Shown in pieces: positions 26,925-35,841 of a DNA stretch of 64,000 nt. The notes under the pieces are model-generated. The model made no database searches. It saw only the letters and a program-made list of their open reading frames with translations, and had not been told where the DNA came from. The DNA is from JAHQVK01 sp036788295 (lineage in GTDB: Bacteria; Myxococcota; Kuafuiibacteriia; Kuafuiibacteriales; Kuafuiibacteriaceae). Location: contig DAIQNR010000023.1 of NCBI GenBank assembly GCA_036788295.1, forward strand, positions 5,248-69,247, given 5' to 3'. The position numbers and the translations under genes were made by a program. Position 1 is the first letter of the stretch. Each line of letters starts with the position of its first letter.

Positions 26925-27085
26925 CCCGGGGACGTTAGCACTGCGCCGAACCGCCGGCCACGGCCGCCCGGCGCGGATCCTTCGCGTCGGCCCCAACCAC
27001 CGGCGTCGCGTCGATTGTGTACGCAGCAAGCAACAAATACCTACATTGGTCGATAAGGTGGGAACTCGCTCACACCGGAGACGCC
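26925..27085 (+). promoter_or_regulatory. Divergent promoter region with A/T-rich patch upstream of the elicitor-like gene
   Basis: The 161-bp segment separates two divergent genes. Between 27012 and 27058 it is clearly less GC-rich than its surroundings (GATTGTGTACGC, CAACAAATACCTACATTGG). This probably marks a promoter, but no box pair with standard spacing stands out. GGAG at 27077-27080, five bases before ATG 27086, is a good ribosome-binding site and fixes that start. Confidence 0.4.
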
Positions 27086-29563
27086 ATGCCTCGTATCGAC
27101 CGCAGCATCGAAAACAGCGCCCTGTTCAAGTTCTTCATGCAGGAGCAGAAGCCCGGCTCGCCGGAGAGCGTGCACCTGCCCGACCAGCAGCGAAACCACC
27201 TGAGCGGCGAAGGCGCACCGATGCTCCACGACTTCGCTCGGACGCGGGAGTACGACGGGCGGCGGTCGCGCCCCGGCCAGGAGAGGGTCGAGCCCCGGGA
27301 GCAGGAGGTCGCGCGGTACATCCTCGAGGTCTACCCCCACCTCTTGTCGCTCGAGGGCCGGGTTCGGCTGGCCGACCTGTTCGGGGTGGACCTCGGAGAC
27401 GCACCGGCCGGTGAAGGCAAGGCGCCTCGCAAGGACGCCCCGATCGCGCTCGACCCGTCGATCCGCTCCCAGCTCGGACGAAACCTGACCCGGATTGACC
27501 TCGAGCACCTGCCTGACCTGTTCGTGAAGGAGTACCGGCAGCGGCGAGGAGAGCTCGAGGGCCGAGGCACCCCCGAGGAGCGAAGCGCCCGGGTCCTCAG
27601 CCTGTTCAAGGAGTACGCGAGCGCGCTTTGGTCCCAGGGGGAGCGCCCGGAGACCGAGCGCATCGGGCAGTCCCTGCTCGATGCGTTCGAGACCACTCGC
27701 TTTGGCGCGGTCCTGGGCAAGCGGAGCGCGAACGGTGCCCCGTGGAACGCGGCACAAGGCATGGTGCTCGGCCTCCTCGACCCGAACACGTTTCCCACCG
27801 AGTTTCCCAAGGCCGGAAAGGACGTCGCGACGACGTATTTGGCCATGAACGACGGCAACGCGCGGGCGATGAAGGTCGTGGACGCGTTCTCGAAGATGTC
27901 CGGGCGGGGCGCCTCGGCGAAAGCGGAGGAATTCGAGCGGAAGTCGGTGCTGAACTGGGTGGTCGGCCTCGAGTCCGGCAACAACAAGTTTGGCAACTTC
28001 GACGAGCGGCGGCCGTTCTCGAGCTCCGGGATCAACTGGGGCGTCGCGCTGTTCCCCGGGGATGCGGAGGTCGCCTCCCTGCCCCCGAAACCTGGCTTCG
28101 AGTTCCCGATCGATGCGCTCAACGCCTTCGGTTACCTCGTGCGGGCCGAACCGGAGCGAGGCAACCGGCTCGAAGTCCGCGACGCCGAGGGGCGCAGCCT
28201 CCGGGTCGAGAAGAACATCCACCGCGACGCCGACGGCGCGCCGGTCCATTGGTCGGCCCGGTTCTTCCGGGGCGACGAGGAGGTTCCGCCGAGCGACGTG
28301 CTCGGCGTCATCACGCAGGGTGGCCGGGTAAAGGGCGACGGCAGAGCGGATCAGTCGATGTCCATGGGTTGGTGGGGCAAGTGCGACCGAAACGCGGCCA
28401 TGGGCGTGGTCAAGGACTTCCATGACATCCCCGAGCTGAACGTCGATGACATCCCGATTCCCGTCGCGGGCGAGGTGATCTCGATGCCGAGGGCGCTCGG
28501 GCAGCGGCTCATCGACACCGATCTGCTCGACATGACCCAGTGGTCCTTCATGGGCTTTCGGTTCAACGACGAGCCGCAGCAAGTGCAATTGAAGGGCGGC
28601 CAAACCGTAGAGGGCCGCATCGCGAGCCGGGTCATCGAGAGCGCGGGCAACATCAAGCCGCTCGACGGCGACCTGGTGGCGGTGCACGGGACCAAGGAGA
28701 GCCCCTTGCTCGGCACGGTGAAGATCGACGTCGGGGGCCGGACCGAGGAGATCGAAGCGAGGGACATCCTCCGAGTGGAGCGGCAGACCGGCGAGCAGGC
28801 GCTCTCGTTCGTGGTGAAGGCGTGGTCGGGGGAACGCACGGTGAAGGGCACCCCCGCGACCCCGATCGACTTCTCGAAGGCGGAGAAGACCGAGAGCGGA
28901 GAGAAGATCGAACAGGCGCCAGGATTCCCGATCCGCGGTGAGATCGAGCTGATGCGAGGCGATGGGACGACGGAGCGCATCGCCGCCGCGCTCGTGGACC
29001 AGATCGTCGGCGAGACCGAAAGCGACGTCCGCCCGTCCCAGTTCATGAGCTGGATCGCCCGCCACGACGGGGTCTACGTGCTCGACACCTCGCTTAGAGA
29101 GATGGTGGCCAACGGCCGCAAATGGACGAGCCGCTTCGAAATGGAGGATCACGTCGGCGAGCGGCCGGACTGGGCGCCGAGCGGGGAGCTCGTCGGCCGC
29201 TACGGGCCGCTCGAGCGCCAGCCCGGGGACCGGATCGCGTGGGTGCGCGGGCACTCGGACTCGAAGTTCGGAAGCTCGGTCCACATGGCGGGCTGGATCC
29301 AGCGGTCGAAGACCGGGCGGATCGTCAACGAGGGCTTCGTGCGGGGCGCGCCCGACTTCGGGTGGGCGCCGTCGGGGCCCCTGAACTGGGACGCAAAATC
29401 GTCGAACAACCCGTATTTTCCGCCCGAGTTCCGCAAGGCCTTGTTCGCCAATGGGGTGAAGCTGCCCGACGACGAGAAGGAGCAGCTCATGCAGCGGTTG
29501 AACTTCCCCGATTGGCGGACCTACCTCGCCGATCCGAGCAAGGCGCCCACCCCGATCGCTTGA
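27086..29563 (+). CDS. Large protein with possible transglutaminase-elicitor-like (TGase) region
   Basis: The 825-residue protein has no signal peptide and no membrane helix. The first 250 residues are helical and charged. Near residue 427 the motif GWWGKCDRNAAMG, followed by a long stretch with conserved Trp/Asp residues, resembles the Cys active-site block of the transglutaminase-elicitor family (GWWG-C pattern) known from oomycetes and some bacteria. The His/Asp partners cannot be assigned by eye. The C-terminal third is Trp-rich (WAPSGELVGRYGPLER, WIQRSKTGRIVNEGF, GWAPSGPLNWDAKSSNNPYF). If correct, it may crosslink proteins or form isopeptide bonds. It may equally be an inactive relative. 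It is a monocistronic-looking gene with its own promoter patch. Confidence 0.6.
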   Translation: MPRIDRSIENSALFKFFMQEQKPGSPESVHLPDQQRNHLSGEGAPMLHDFARTREYDGRRSRPGQERVEPREQEVARYILEVYPHLLSLEGRVRLADLFGVDLGDAPAGEGKAPRKDAPIALDPSIRSQLGRNLTRIDLEHLPDLFVKEYRQRRGELEGRGTPEERSARVLSLFKEYASALWSQGERPETERIGQSLLDAFETTRFGAVLGKRSANGAPWNAAQGMVLGLLDPNTFPTEFPKAGKDVATTYLAMNDGNARAMKVVDAFSKMSGRGASAKAEEFERKSVLNWVVGLESGNNKFGNFDERRPFSSSGINWGVALFPGDAEVASLPPKPGFEFPIDALNAFGYLVRAEPERGNRLEVRDAEGRSLRVEKNIHRDADGAPVHWSARFFRGDEEVPPSDVLGVITQGGRVKGDGRADQSMSMGWWGKCDRNAAMGVVKDFHDIPELNVDDIPIPVAGEVISMPRALGQRLIDTDLLDMTQWSFMGFRFNDEPQQVQLKGGQTVEGRIASRVIESAGNIKPLDGDLVAVHGTKESPLLGTVKIDVGGRTEEIEARDILRVERQTGEQALSFVVKAWSGERTVKGTPATPIDFSKAEKTESGEKIEQAPGFPIRGEIELMRGDGTTERIAAALVDQIVGETESDVRPSQFMSWIARHDGVYVLDTSLREMVANGRKWTSRFEMEDHVGERPDWAPSGELVGRYGPLERQPGDRIAWVRGHSDSKFGSSVHMAGWIQRSKTGRIVNEGFVRGAPDFGWAPSGPLNWDAKSSNNPYFPPEFRKALFANGVKLPDDEKEQLMQRLNFPDWRTYLADPSKAPTPIA

Positions 29564-29749
29564 ACCGGCCACCCCGCCGAGTCGTCGCCATTTTTGCGAG
29601 AGCCCGGGTCGGCCTCGCGCACAAACCGCACCACTTCTACCCACCGGCGCCGATATCGCCGGATCTGCTCGCATCGGTATTTCGCCCGAGCCCGGTCTTC
29701 GCTAGGGTCGGTCTTCGCTGCGGACGAACAACGCCGGGCGAGGTGTCGA
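29564..29749. other. 186-bp intergenic segment upstream of phosphoesterase
   Basis: No gene is supported here. The segment contains a short direct repeat GGTCTTCGCT (around 29696 and 29710) and then a GGGCGAGG sequence seven bases before the phosphoesterase ATG that can serve as ribosome-binding site. I see no clear terminator or promoter boxes. Confidence 0.4.
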
Positions 29750-30802
29750 ATGGATGATTTCGCGAACGAAGTGCGGAGCGGCTCGATGTCGCACGGCCGG
29801 GTGACCCCGTGGGCATCCGGAGAGGAACCATACGGCCGCGGGACCCTGATCGCGCACGTCACCGACGCGCATGTCGCTCCGTTCGGGCGGCCGATGGCGG
29901 CGCTCAAGCACCGAAGCGTCGAGGTGCTCGCCGACCTCGCCGCCCAGGTCGCGTCCGCGGGGGCCGACTCGCTCCTGCTCGGTGGGGACAACATCGACAA
30001 CCGAGGGCACGGTGAGGCCGACCTCGACGCGCTGCTTCGGGTTCTTCGCCCGCTCGACGGTCGGTGGTTCGCCCAGTTCGGCAACCACGAGGCGGCCTGC
30101 GCCCGCTCGGGGCGGCTCGACAAGTACGCGTTCGCCGCCGCCGTCGACGGCCGGGGGGTGGGCCCGGGCCAGCCCGACTTCTCGGTGGCGGTCGGAGACG
30201 TCCGGGTCATCGGCATCGACACCACCTTGGTCGGCTCCCCCTCCGGTTTCGTGGCGCCCGATACCCTTCGGTTCCTCGCTCGCGAGGTGGAGCAAGCCGA
30301 GGAGCCCCACGTCGTCGTGCTCGGGCACCACCCGCTGGTCCCGGCTTGGGCGCCGCACGCGCTCGACGGCTGGGACCGGGAGTACCTGGTCGCCAACCGC
30401 GAGATGGTGAACGCCTACTTGGCCAGCGCCCCGAAGGTCAGGGCCTACCTGTGCGGGCACCACCACGCCTCCCGCATCCAGCGGGTGCAGGGTCGGGGAA
30501 GATCCGGGGGTTACTACCACATCCTCACCGCCTCACCCATCGCTTACCCTCACGTCGCCCGATGGCTGCGGTTCACCGGTGACGCGCTGGTCGTGACTCC
30601 GCTCGTGCCGAGGCTGCCCGGCCTCATCGAGGAGGGAGCGGCTTGGGTGCAAACCGGACGAAAAGCCCAGCGCTACGCCCAGCTCGGATCGAGCCGCCCG
30701 TTCCTCGAGTACCTGCGGGGGGGCGACGAGGACACGGCCGTCGTGCTTCCGTTCGAAACCGGCCGGCGCCCTCATCGCGCCGCGAGCCGGGTCCGGCGCT
30801 GA
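29750..30802 (+). CDS. Calcineurin-like metallophosphoesterase
   Basis: The 350-residue protein shows the five metal-binding blocks of the superfamily in order: HVTDAHV, LLLGGDNIDN, FGNHEAA, LGHHPLVPAW and YLCGHHHASR. It should hydrolyse phosphomono- or diesters in the cytoplasm (no signal peptide). ATG 29750 has an upstream GGGCGAGG. The longer frame to 29594 is Arg-rich and unlikely to be coding. The substrate cannot be assigned. A GMC oxidoreductase follows after 76 bp on the same strand. Confidence 0.9.
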   Translation: MDDFANEVRSGSMSHGRVTPWASGEEPYGRGTLIAHVTDAHVAPFGRPMAALKHRSVEVLADLAAQVASAGADSLLLGGDNIDNRGHGEADLDALLRVLRPLDGRWFAQFGNHEAACARSGRLDKYAFAAAVDGRGVGPGQPDFSVAVGDVRVIGIDTTLVGSPSGFVAPDTLRFLAREVEQAEEPHVVVLGHHPLVPAWAPHALDGWDREYLVANREMVNAYLASAPKVRAYLCGHHHASRIQRVQGRGRSGGYYHILTASPIAYPHVARWLRFTGDALVVTPLVPRLPGLIEEGAAWVQTGRKAQRYAQLGSSRPFLEYLRGGDEDTAVVLPFETGRRPHRAASRVRR

Positions 30803-30832
30803 CCGCTGCGTCGTTTTTCCGACCGCTGCGTC
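30801..30832. repeat. 12-bp direct repeat after the phosphoesterase stop
   Basis: GACCGCTGCGTC occurs at 30801-30812 and 30821-30832, separated by an 8-bp T-rich spacer (GTTTTTCC). It begins at the TGA of the phosphoesterase gene. Function is unknown. Confidence 0.7.
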
Positions 30833-30878
30833 ACTGCATGCTTGGCGGGGTCGGGGCTTTTCGGTTCTCTCCCTCGAG

Positions 30879-32786
30879 ATGTACCAAGTGCAGGGCGGCG
30901 CTCGAACCCACCGCGAGGCCGGGCCGCGACGGTCCGAGCTGGCCTTCGCGGAGGCGATCCTGCCCGGCTCGTCCCGGATTCCCCCGGCCGACGAGGCGAC
31001 GCTGGCCGAGGTGGACCGCCTGCTCGAGCACGTGGACCGCCGCGCCCCGGCGATCTTCGCACGGGCCCAGCAGGCGCTCGACGCGGCGGCGGTGGTGTCC
31101 ACCGGCCGGCCCTTTCACCGGCTGGGCCGAGCGGAGCAGCAGCGCCTGCTCGAGCGATGGGAGCAAGATCGGTTGCTCCGGGGCCCGCTCGCGCTCGTGG
31201 CCCTGGTCTACAAGTTCGTCCACTTCGACCGCCGGCCGGTCTACGAGCGATTCGGTGGCCGCCTCAACGTGGTCGAGCACATCGAGCAGCCCCGGTGGAT
31301 GTCCCAGATCAGCCGGGGCGACGACTGGGTGGGGCAGGGCGACCTCGAGGCGGAGGTGGTGGTCGTCGGCACCGGCGCCGGGGGCGCGGTGGTGGGCCGG
31401 GAACTGGCCGAGCGCGGAGTGGCGGTGCTCTTCGTCGAGGAGGGGGAGCACGTTCGCAGGGACCGCTTCGACGGCAGCTCCCGCACCGCCCACCTGCACT
31501 TCTACCGCGCCGCGTTCTCGCTCGGGAACGCGCCGATGCCGGTCTTCATCGGCCGCATGGTGGGGGGATCGACGGCGGTCAACGGCGGGACCTGCTTCAA
31601 GACCCCGCCCTGGGTGCTGAACCGTTGGTGCGAGGCGCTCGGCACCAAGGATTTCTCGCCGGAGGCCATGGAGCGCCATTTCGAGCGGGTCTTCGACATC
31701 CTGGAGGTCGCGCCGTCGCCGGCCTCGGTGATCGGTCCGATGGGCGACATCATGCGGCGGGGGGCCGACGCGCTCGGCTACCGGCACTTCCCGGTGCTCC
31801 GCAACGCCCCCGGCTGCAACGGACTTGGATTCTGCGACTTCGGGTGCCGGACCGACGCCAGGCGGAGCACGAACCTCTCGTACATTCCGCCGGCGCTCGA
31901 GCGCGGGGGCCAGCTGGTCACCGAGCTTCGGGCCGAAGAGCTGCTCATGGAGGGGGGCCGGGCGGTGGGCCTCTCGTGCCGCACCCGCTCCGGCGCCACC
32001 GTCCGCGTGCGGGCCCCCGCGGTCATTCTCGCCGGCGGCGCGGTGCCTACCCCCGCCTTCCTGCTTCGCCAGGGGATCGGGAATCGCTCCGGCCAAGTAG
32101 GCAAGAACCTGACCCTCCACCCCTCGGGTGGGGTCGCGGCGCTGATGCCGGAGCGGGTGCACGGCATGGGCTACGTCCCCCAGGGCTATGGGATCGACGA
32201 GTTCATGGACAAAGGGCTGCTCATCACCGGTGCCTCACCCGACTACAACTACGCCCCGTTGCTGTTCCCGGTGACCGGGGAGCGGCTCATGCGCCGGCTC
32301 GAGCAGATCGAGCACATCGCGAACTTCGGAGTGCTCGTCGCCGACCAGAGCCGGGGTCGGGTCCGGCTCGGGCCCGGCGGCGCCCCGGTCATCACCTACA
32401 ACCTCGGTCAAGCCGACGCCGACCGGCTGAAGGAGGGCCTGCTTCACACCGCGGAGATGGTGAGGGCCGCCGGCGCGATCGAGGTCTACCCGGCGGTGCA
32501 GCCGGGGACGGTGCTGCGGCGGGACGCGGACTGGCGGGCGTTCCGGGATCGAAAGCTGTCGGGCTCGGATCTGCTGCTCACCAGCTACCACCCGCTCGGG
32601 ACCTGCCGCATGAGCCAGGATCCGGCCGAGGGCGTGGTGAACATCGATCACGAGGCCCACGATGTACGGGGACTGTTCCTCGTGGACGGATCGGTCGTGT
32701 CCGGCCCGCTCGGGGTCAATCCGCAAATCACGATCATGGCGGTGGCGACGCGGGCGGCGGAGCGGATCGCGGCCCGCTTGGGTTGA
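30879..32786 (+). CDS. GMC-family FAD-dependent oxidoreductase (alcohol/choline dehydrogenase-like)
   Basis: In this 635-residue protein the first 160 residues are helical and resemble the N-terminal region of long-chain alcohol oxidases. The Rossmann FAD loop is VVVGTGAGGAVVGRELAE (about residue 163). GRMVGGSTAVNGGTCFKTP is the second flavin block, PGCNGLGFCDFGC a Cys-rich loop, and SYHPLGTCRMSQ with LFLVDGSVVSGPLGVNPQITIMA the GMC C-terminal signature with the catalytic-His region. It should oxidise an alcohol, perhaps a sterol or long-chain alcohol. The substrate is unproven. No signal peptide is visible. A 7-bp-stem hairpin overlaps the stop codon. Confidence 0.9.
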   Translation: MYQVQGGARTHREAGPRRSELAFAEAILPGSSRIPPADEATLAEVDRLLEHVDRRAPAIFARAQQALDAAAVVSTGRPFHRLGRAEQQRLLERWEQDRLLRGPLALVALVYKFVHFDRRPVYERFGGRLNVVEHIEQPRWMSQISRGDDWVGQGDLEAEVVVVGTGAGGAVVGRELAERGVAVLFVEEGEHVRRDRFDGSSRTAHLHFYRAAFSLGNAPMPVFIGRMVGGSTAVNGGTCFKTPPWVLNRWCEALGTKDFSPEAMERHFERVFDILEVAPSPASVIGPMGDIMRRGADALGYRHFPVLRNAPGCNGLGFCDFGCRTDARRSTNLSYIPPALERGGQLVTELRAEELLMEGGRAVGLSCRTRSGATVRVRAPAVILAGGAVPTPAFLLRQGIGNRSGQVGKNLTLHPSGGVAALMPERVHGMGYVPQGYGIDEFMDKGLLITGASPDYNYAPLLFPVTGERLMRRLEQIEHIANFGVLVADQSRGRVRLGPGGAPVITYNLGQADADRLKEGLLHTAEMVRAAGAIEVYPAVQPGTVLRRDADWRAFRDRKLSGSDLLLTSYHPLGTCRMSQDPAEGVVNIDHEAHDVRGLFLVDGSVVSGPLGVNPQITIMAVATRAAERIAARLG

Positions 32787-32801
32787 GCCTTCGGAACCCA
32801 A
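32778..32801. terminator. Stem-loop at the end of the GMC oxidoreductase gene
   Basis: TTGGGTT (32778-32784) and its reverse complement AACCCAA (32795-32801) flank a 10-nt loop. The stem includes the last codons and stop. There is no U-tract. It may separate the oxidoreductase from the kinase operon that starts 235 bp later. Confidence 0.4.
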
Positions 32802-33021
32802 CCGTGGCGCATGGATGGCGACTCCGGGGCGAATGATGTTCCCTGGTCGGGGTCGGACTGGGCCATTTCTTCCGATTTCGCTGGCGAATCTCCGGGATCG
32901 GGCCGGATTCGGGCCGCACGGCGGGCCGGGCCATCGAACGACGGCGCCGCCTCGGAGCGGTGCCCAGGCTACTTTTTTGCGCAGCGTACTTGTCGCGGCG
33001 GCGCGAAAACGGCATCTCTCC
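32802..33021. other. 220-bp intergenic region upstream of the kinase-TonB operon
   Basis: I see no gene with convincing codon bias. The segment must contain the promoter of the 33022-38948 operon. A slightly A/T-richer stretch (CTACTTTTTTGCGCAGCG, near 32969-32986) about 35-50 bp before the kinase ATG is the best location, without clear boxes. Confidence 0.35.
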
Positions 33022-34341
33022 ATGCACGTGGGTCTCGCGCCAACGGATCAGCTCCCGCCCGGACACCGGATCGCGAGGTACGAGGTCATCCAGCACATCG
33101 GCGACGGTGGCATGGCGACCATCTACCTCGCCCGAGCGGAGGGCCCCGGTGGCTTCAGCAAGCCCTGCGCGCTCAAGTTGCTGCGGCCGGACTACGCCAG
33201 CCGATCCGATGTCGCTGACCTGCTGCTGCACGAGGCGCGGGTGGCGGCCCACCTGAACCACCCGAACATCGTCCAGGTGTTCGACTTCGGCCGCAGCGAC
33301 GACGCCCACTACATGGTCATGGAGTGGGTGGACGGGCTCACCCTGTCCCGCCTGCTCGGGCGACTCGCCCGGCTCGACCGAACCTTGCCCATCGAGCTCG
33401 CTGCCTTCGTCGGCGGCCAGGTGGCGGAGGCGCTCGCCTACCTTCGGTCCGGCGTCGTGCTCGACGAGGGGCCAGTCAGCCTGGTGCACCGCGACGTCTC
33501 CCCGAGCAACGTGCTGGTCTCGAACCTGGGGGCAGTGAAGCTCACCGACTTCGGGATCGTGAAGGTCCTCGAGACCCCGGCCATGACCCAGGTCGGGGTG
33601 GTGAAGGGCAAGTACGCCTACATGGCCCCGGAGCAGCTACGAGGCGAGCCCGTGGACCACCGATCCGACGTCTTCTCGCTCGGCGTGGTGCTGTTCGAAG
33701 CCCTGACCTGCCGGCGCTTGTTCTATCGCAAGACCTTGGCGGCGACGGTGGCAGCGGTGCACTCGGCGAGGGTATGCCCCCCGTCCTCCGTCAACCCCGC
33801 CGTGCCGCCCGAGCTCGATGCGGTGGTCCTGAGGGCGCTCGCGAAGCGCCCCGAAGACCGCTACCCCGACGCCGGTTTGGTGGCAGCGGCGCTCGAGGAG
33901 TTCGTGTCCATGGGATCGCGGCCGGCGCTGTCTGCACTGGTGCAGGAGGTCGCGCTGCTGGACGATCTGCCTACCCGCGGTGAAGAGAGCAGCGGGCGGT
34001 CGGCCCCTCCGGCGATGCTGACCTCTCCCGCCGCCCTGCCGCCTCTGTCCTCGGACCCGCTCGACCTCAACGGGCCGGCGACGCAAATCCTAGACGAAAT
34101 CGAGGACGTGGCGCTCGAGCCCGGCGAGCGCTACCGAGAGGAGCCGTCGTCGATTCGTCGTCGAACCCGCACGTTCGAGGGCCAGCACGGCACTTCCGAG
34201 CAGTCGGCCCCGGTCCCGGCTCGGACTCCGGCGGCGGCTCTGACGTCGCCGCGCTCGCTGCTTCCGGCGGCGGTCGTGGGGATGACGATCGCCGCGATCG
34301 TCGCTTTCTGGTGGGCGGTCCTGACCGCTCCGCTCGGCTGA
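33022..34341 (+). CDS. Tail-anchored Ser/Thr protein kinase
   Basis: The 439-residue protein starts with a Hanks-type kinase domain (about 20-300): IGDGGMATIYLA, Lys52 in CALKLL, VHRDVSPSN (Asp158), DFGIVK (Asp176) and GKYAYMAPEQ. VHRDVSPSN in place of the usual HRDLKPEN is the variant common in myxobacterial kinases. A 110-residue low-complexity linker rich in Pro, Ser and Arg follows. A single hydrophobic helix near the end (VVGMTIAAIVAFWWAVLTA, about 416-435) would anchor it in the inner membrane with the kinase inside. It is the first gene of a run in which the next start lies 12 bp away, so it is probably co-transcribed with the PEGA, substrate-binding and TonB-receptor genes. Confidence 0.92.
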   Translation: MHVGLAPTDQLPPGHRIARYEVIQHIGDGGMATIYLARAEGPGGFSKPCALKLLRPDYASRSDVADLLLHEARVAAHLNHPNIVQVFDFGRSDDAHYMVMEWVDGLTLSRLLGRLARLDRTLPIELAAFVGGQVAEALAYLRSGVVLDEGPVSLVHRDVSPSNVLVSNLGAVKLTDFGIVKVLETPAMTQVGVVKGKYAYMAPEQLRGEPVDHRSDVFSLGVVLFEALTCRRLFYRKTLAATVAAVHSARVCPPSSVNPAVPPELDAVVLRALAKRPEDRYPDAGLVAAALEEFVSMGSRPALSALVQEVALLDDLPTRGEESSGRSAPPAMLTSPAALPPLSSDPLDLNGPATQILDEIEDVALEPGERYREEPSSIRRRTRTFEGQHGTSEQSAPVPARTPAAALTSPRSLLPAAVVGMTIAAIVAFWWAVLTAPLG

Positions 34342-34353
34342 GGCCAAAAACCC

Positions 34354-35841
34354 ATGTCGAGGCTCAGGCTCGCCCTTCTCGCTTCCGGCGGTCTCATCGC
34401 CGCCAACGCCGCCGCCTACGTTGCGTATCTGAAGGTTCGGGACCGGCCCCCGGAGCCGGCCCCGCGGGGATCGGTGTCCGACGTGGTCGAGGAGCAGCGC
34501 CAGCTCGGGATCGAAGCCCTTCGGCAGGGCCTCCACCAGCAGGCGCTGGTTCGGTTCGAGGCAGCGCTCGCGCTCTCCCCGGGTCGACCCGAGCTGGAGT
34601 CGCTCCGGGACGTCGCCCGAAAGCTGCTCGACGCGGACACCTCGGTGTCGCCCACGCCGGCGCCCGCTCCCGTCGAGCGCGCGCCCTCGGAGCGGCCGGA
34701 GCGCCGCTCCACGACCGTGCGCCGGTCCGAGCCCGAACCGGGCGTCCTCCTGGTGACGACGCGGCCCGACAAGCTGGTGGTTCGGCTCGACGGAAAGCCG
34801 GCCGACCTGAGCCCAGCGCGCATCGAGCTGCCCGCCGGTGGCCACGATGTCGAGATCTGGAGGGGCAAGGAGCGGCTGCTGCGCCGGCGCATCACCGTTC
34901 GCTCCGGTCAGGTCGCGCTGCTCGACGAATCGTTCCCCGAGCCGGCGGCTCGAGACCCGGTGGAGGCTCCGAGCGGCGTCGATGCGTCCGGCTCGGCCGC
35001 GCGGGTCGAGCCGGTCGCTCGAACGGAGCCAGCCGGGCCCACCCGGCGGACAGCTTCGGCCGGACGAGGCGAGGATCCCCCTCCGTCGACCCAAAGAGCG
35101 GGCTCAGACGATGCGGCGCGCCCACCGGGTTCGGCGGAGGCGATCGCCGCCGACGGGCGCCTCGACCTGGTCGGCCTCATCGACCGCCCTGGCGGCGGCG
35201 CGGCCGCTCCTGAGCCGGCACCAAAGTCCGGACCGGCGCTCGGACCCAACCGGTCGGGGCCGCCGGCGGTGCTGGTCGTTCGCTCCGGGGTGGACCCACG
35301 GGCGCTCGAGGCAGCGTGGGCTGGGCTCTCGGTTCGGGCGGTCGCTTCGGCCTCGGACGCGGTCGGCGACGCCGACGCGGTCGTGGGCACGCCGGCCACC
35401 CTCGCCAAGCTCGGTTTGCGGCCGACCCTGTACGGCGCCGGCGGATCGGGGTACGTGCTGGCCGCGCTCGACCCGGCCCACCTCGAGGTGGGCAACCGAA
35501 CGGTGGCCGCGGTCGGGGAGCGCAGTCGGGCCGAGATGCCGAAGTTCGTCCAAAAGCTCCTGGGTCTTCCCGCGCCGCCCTCCGTGCGCCGGGTGGCGCG
35601 GGCCGAGGATCTGACCACGGTCCTTCAGGTGGGCATGGCGGAGCTGATCTTGGTTCCGGAAGGAGATTTCGACCTGGTGGCGCGCCGAACGAAGAAGACC
35701 CTGCACGAGCGCCGAATCAAGGGGTCCGGGTCGGGACTCGCGGTGGCTTTCCTCCCCGGGGGCCGCCGTGACGAGGTCGCTCGGGCCCTGGGGGCCGGTC
35801 CTACGGCCGCGCTGGGAGTGACATCATGGACCTCTCGATGA
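34354..35841 (+). CDS. Membrane-anchored TPR/PEGA-type protein with possible periplasmic-binding-like C-terminus
   Basis: The 495-residue protein has an N-terminal membrane anchor (LALLASGGLIAANAAAYVAYL). A TPR-like helical pair follows (LGIEALRQGLHQQALVRFEAALAL), then a Pro/Ser-rich linker and a PEGA-like beta repeat around residues 128-190 (GVLLVTTRPDKLVVRLDGKP, PAGGHDVEIWRG). After a disordered stretch comes a mixed alpha/beta domain (about 305-490: AVLVVRSGVDPRALEAAW, DADAVVGTPATLAKLG, VLQVGMAELILVPEGDFDLV). Its look, with a possible ligand cleft, resembles PhnD-like binding proteins. That last point is tentative. It overlaps the next lipoprotein gene by 16 bp, which indicates coupled expression. 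Confidence 0.7.
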   Translation: MSRLRLALLASGGLIAANAAAYVAYLKVRDRPPEPAPRGSVSDVVEEQRQLGIEALRQGLHQQALVRFEAALALSPGRPELESLRDVARKLLDADTSVSPTPAPAPVERAPSERPERRSTTVRRSEPEPGVLLVTTRPDKLVVRLDGKPADLSPARIELPAGGHDVEIWRGKERLLRRRITVRSGQVALLDESFPEPAARDPVEAPSGVDASGSAARVEPVARTEPAGPTRRTASAGRGEDPPPSTQRAGSDDAARPPGSAEAIAADGRLDLVGLIDRPGGGAAAPEPAPKSGPALGPNRSGPPAVLVVRSGVDPRALEAAWAGLSVRAVASASDAVGDADAVVGTPATLAKLGLRPTLYGAGGSGYVLAALDPAHLEVGNRTVAAVGERSRAEMPKFVQKLLGLPAPPSVRRVARAEDLTTVLQVGMAELILVPEGDFDLVARRTKKTLHERRIKGSGSGLAVAFLPGGRRDEVARALGAGPTAALGVTSWTSR

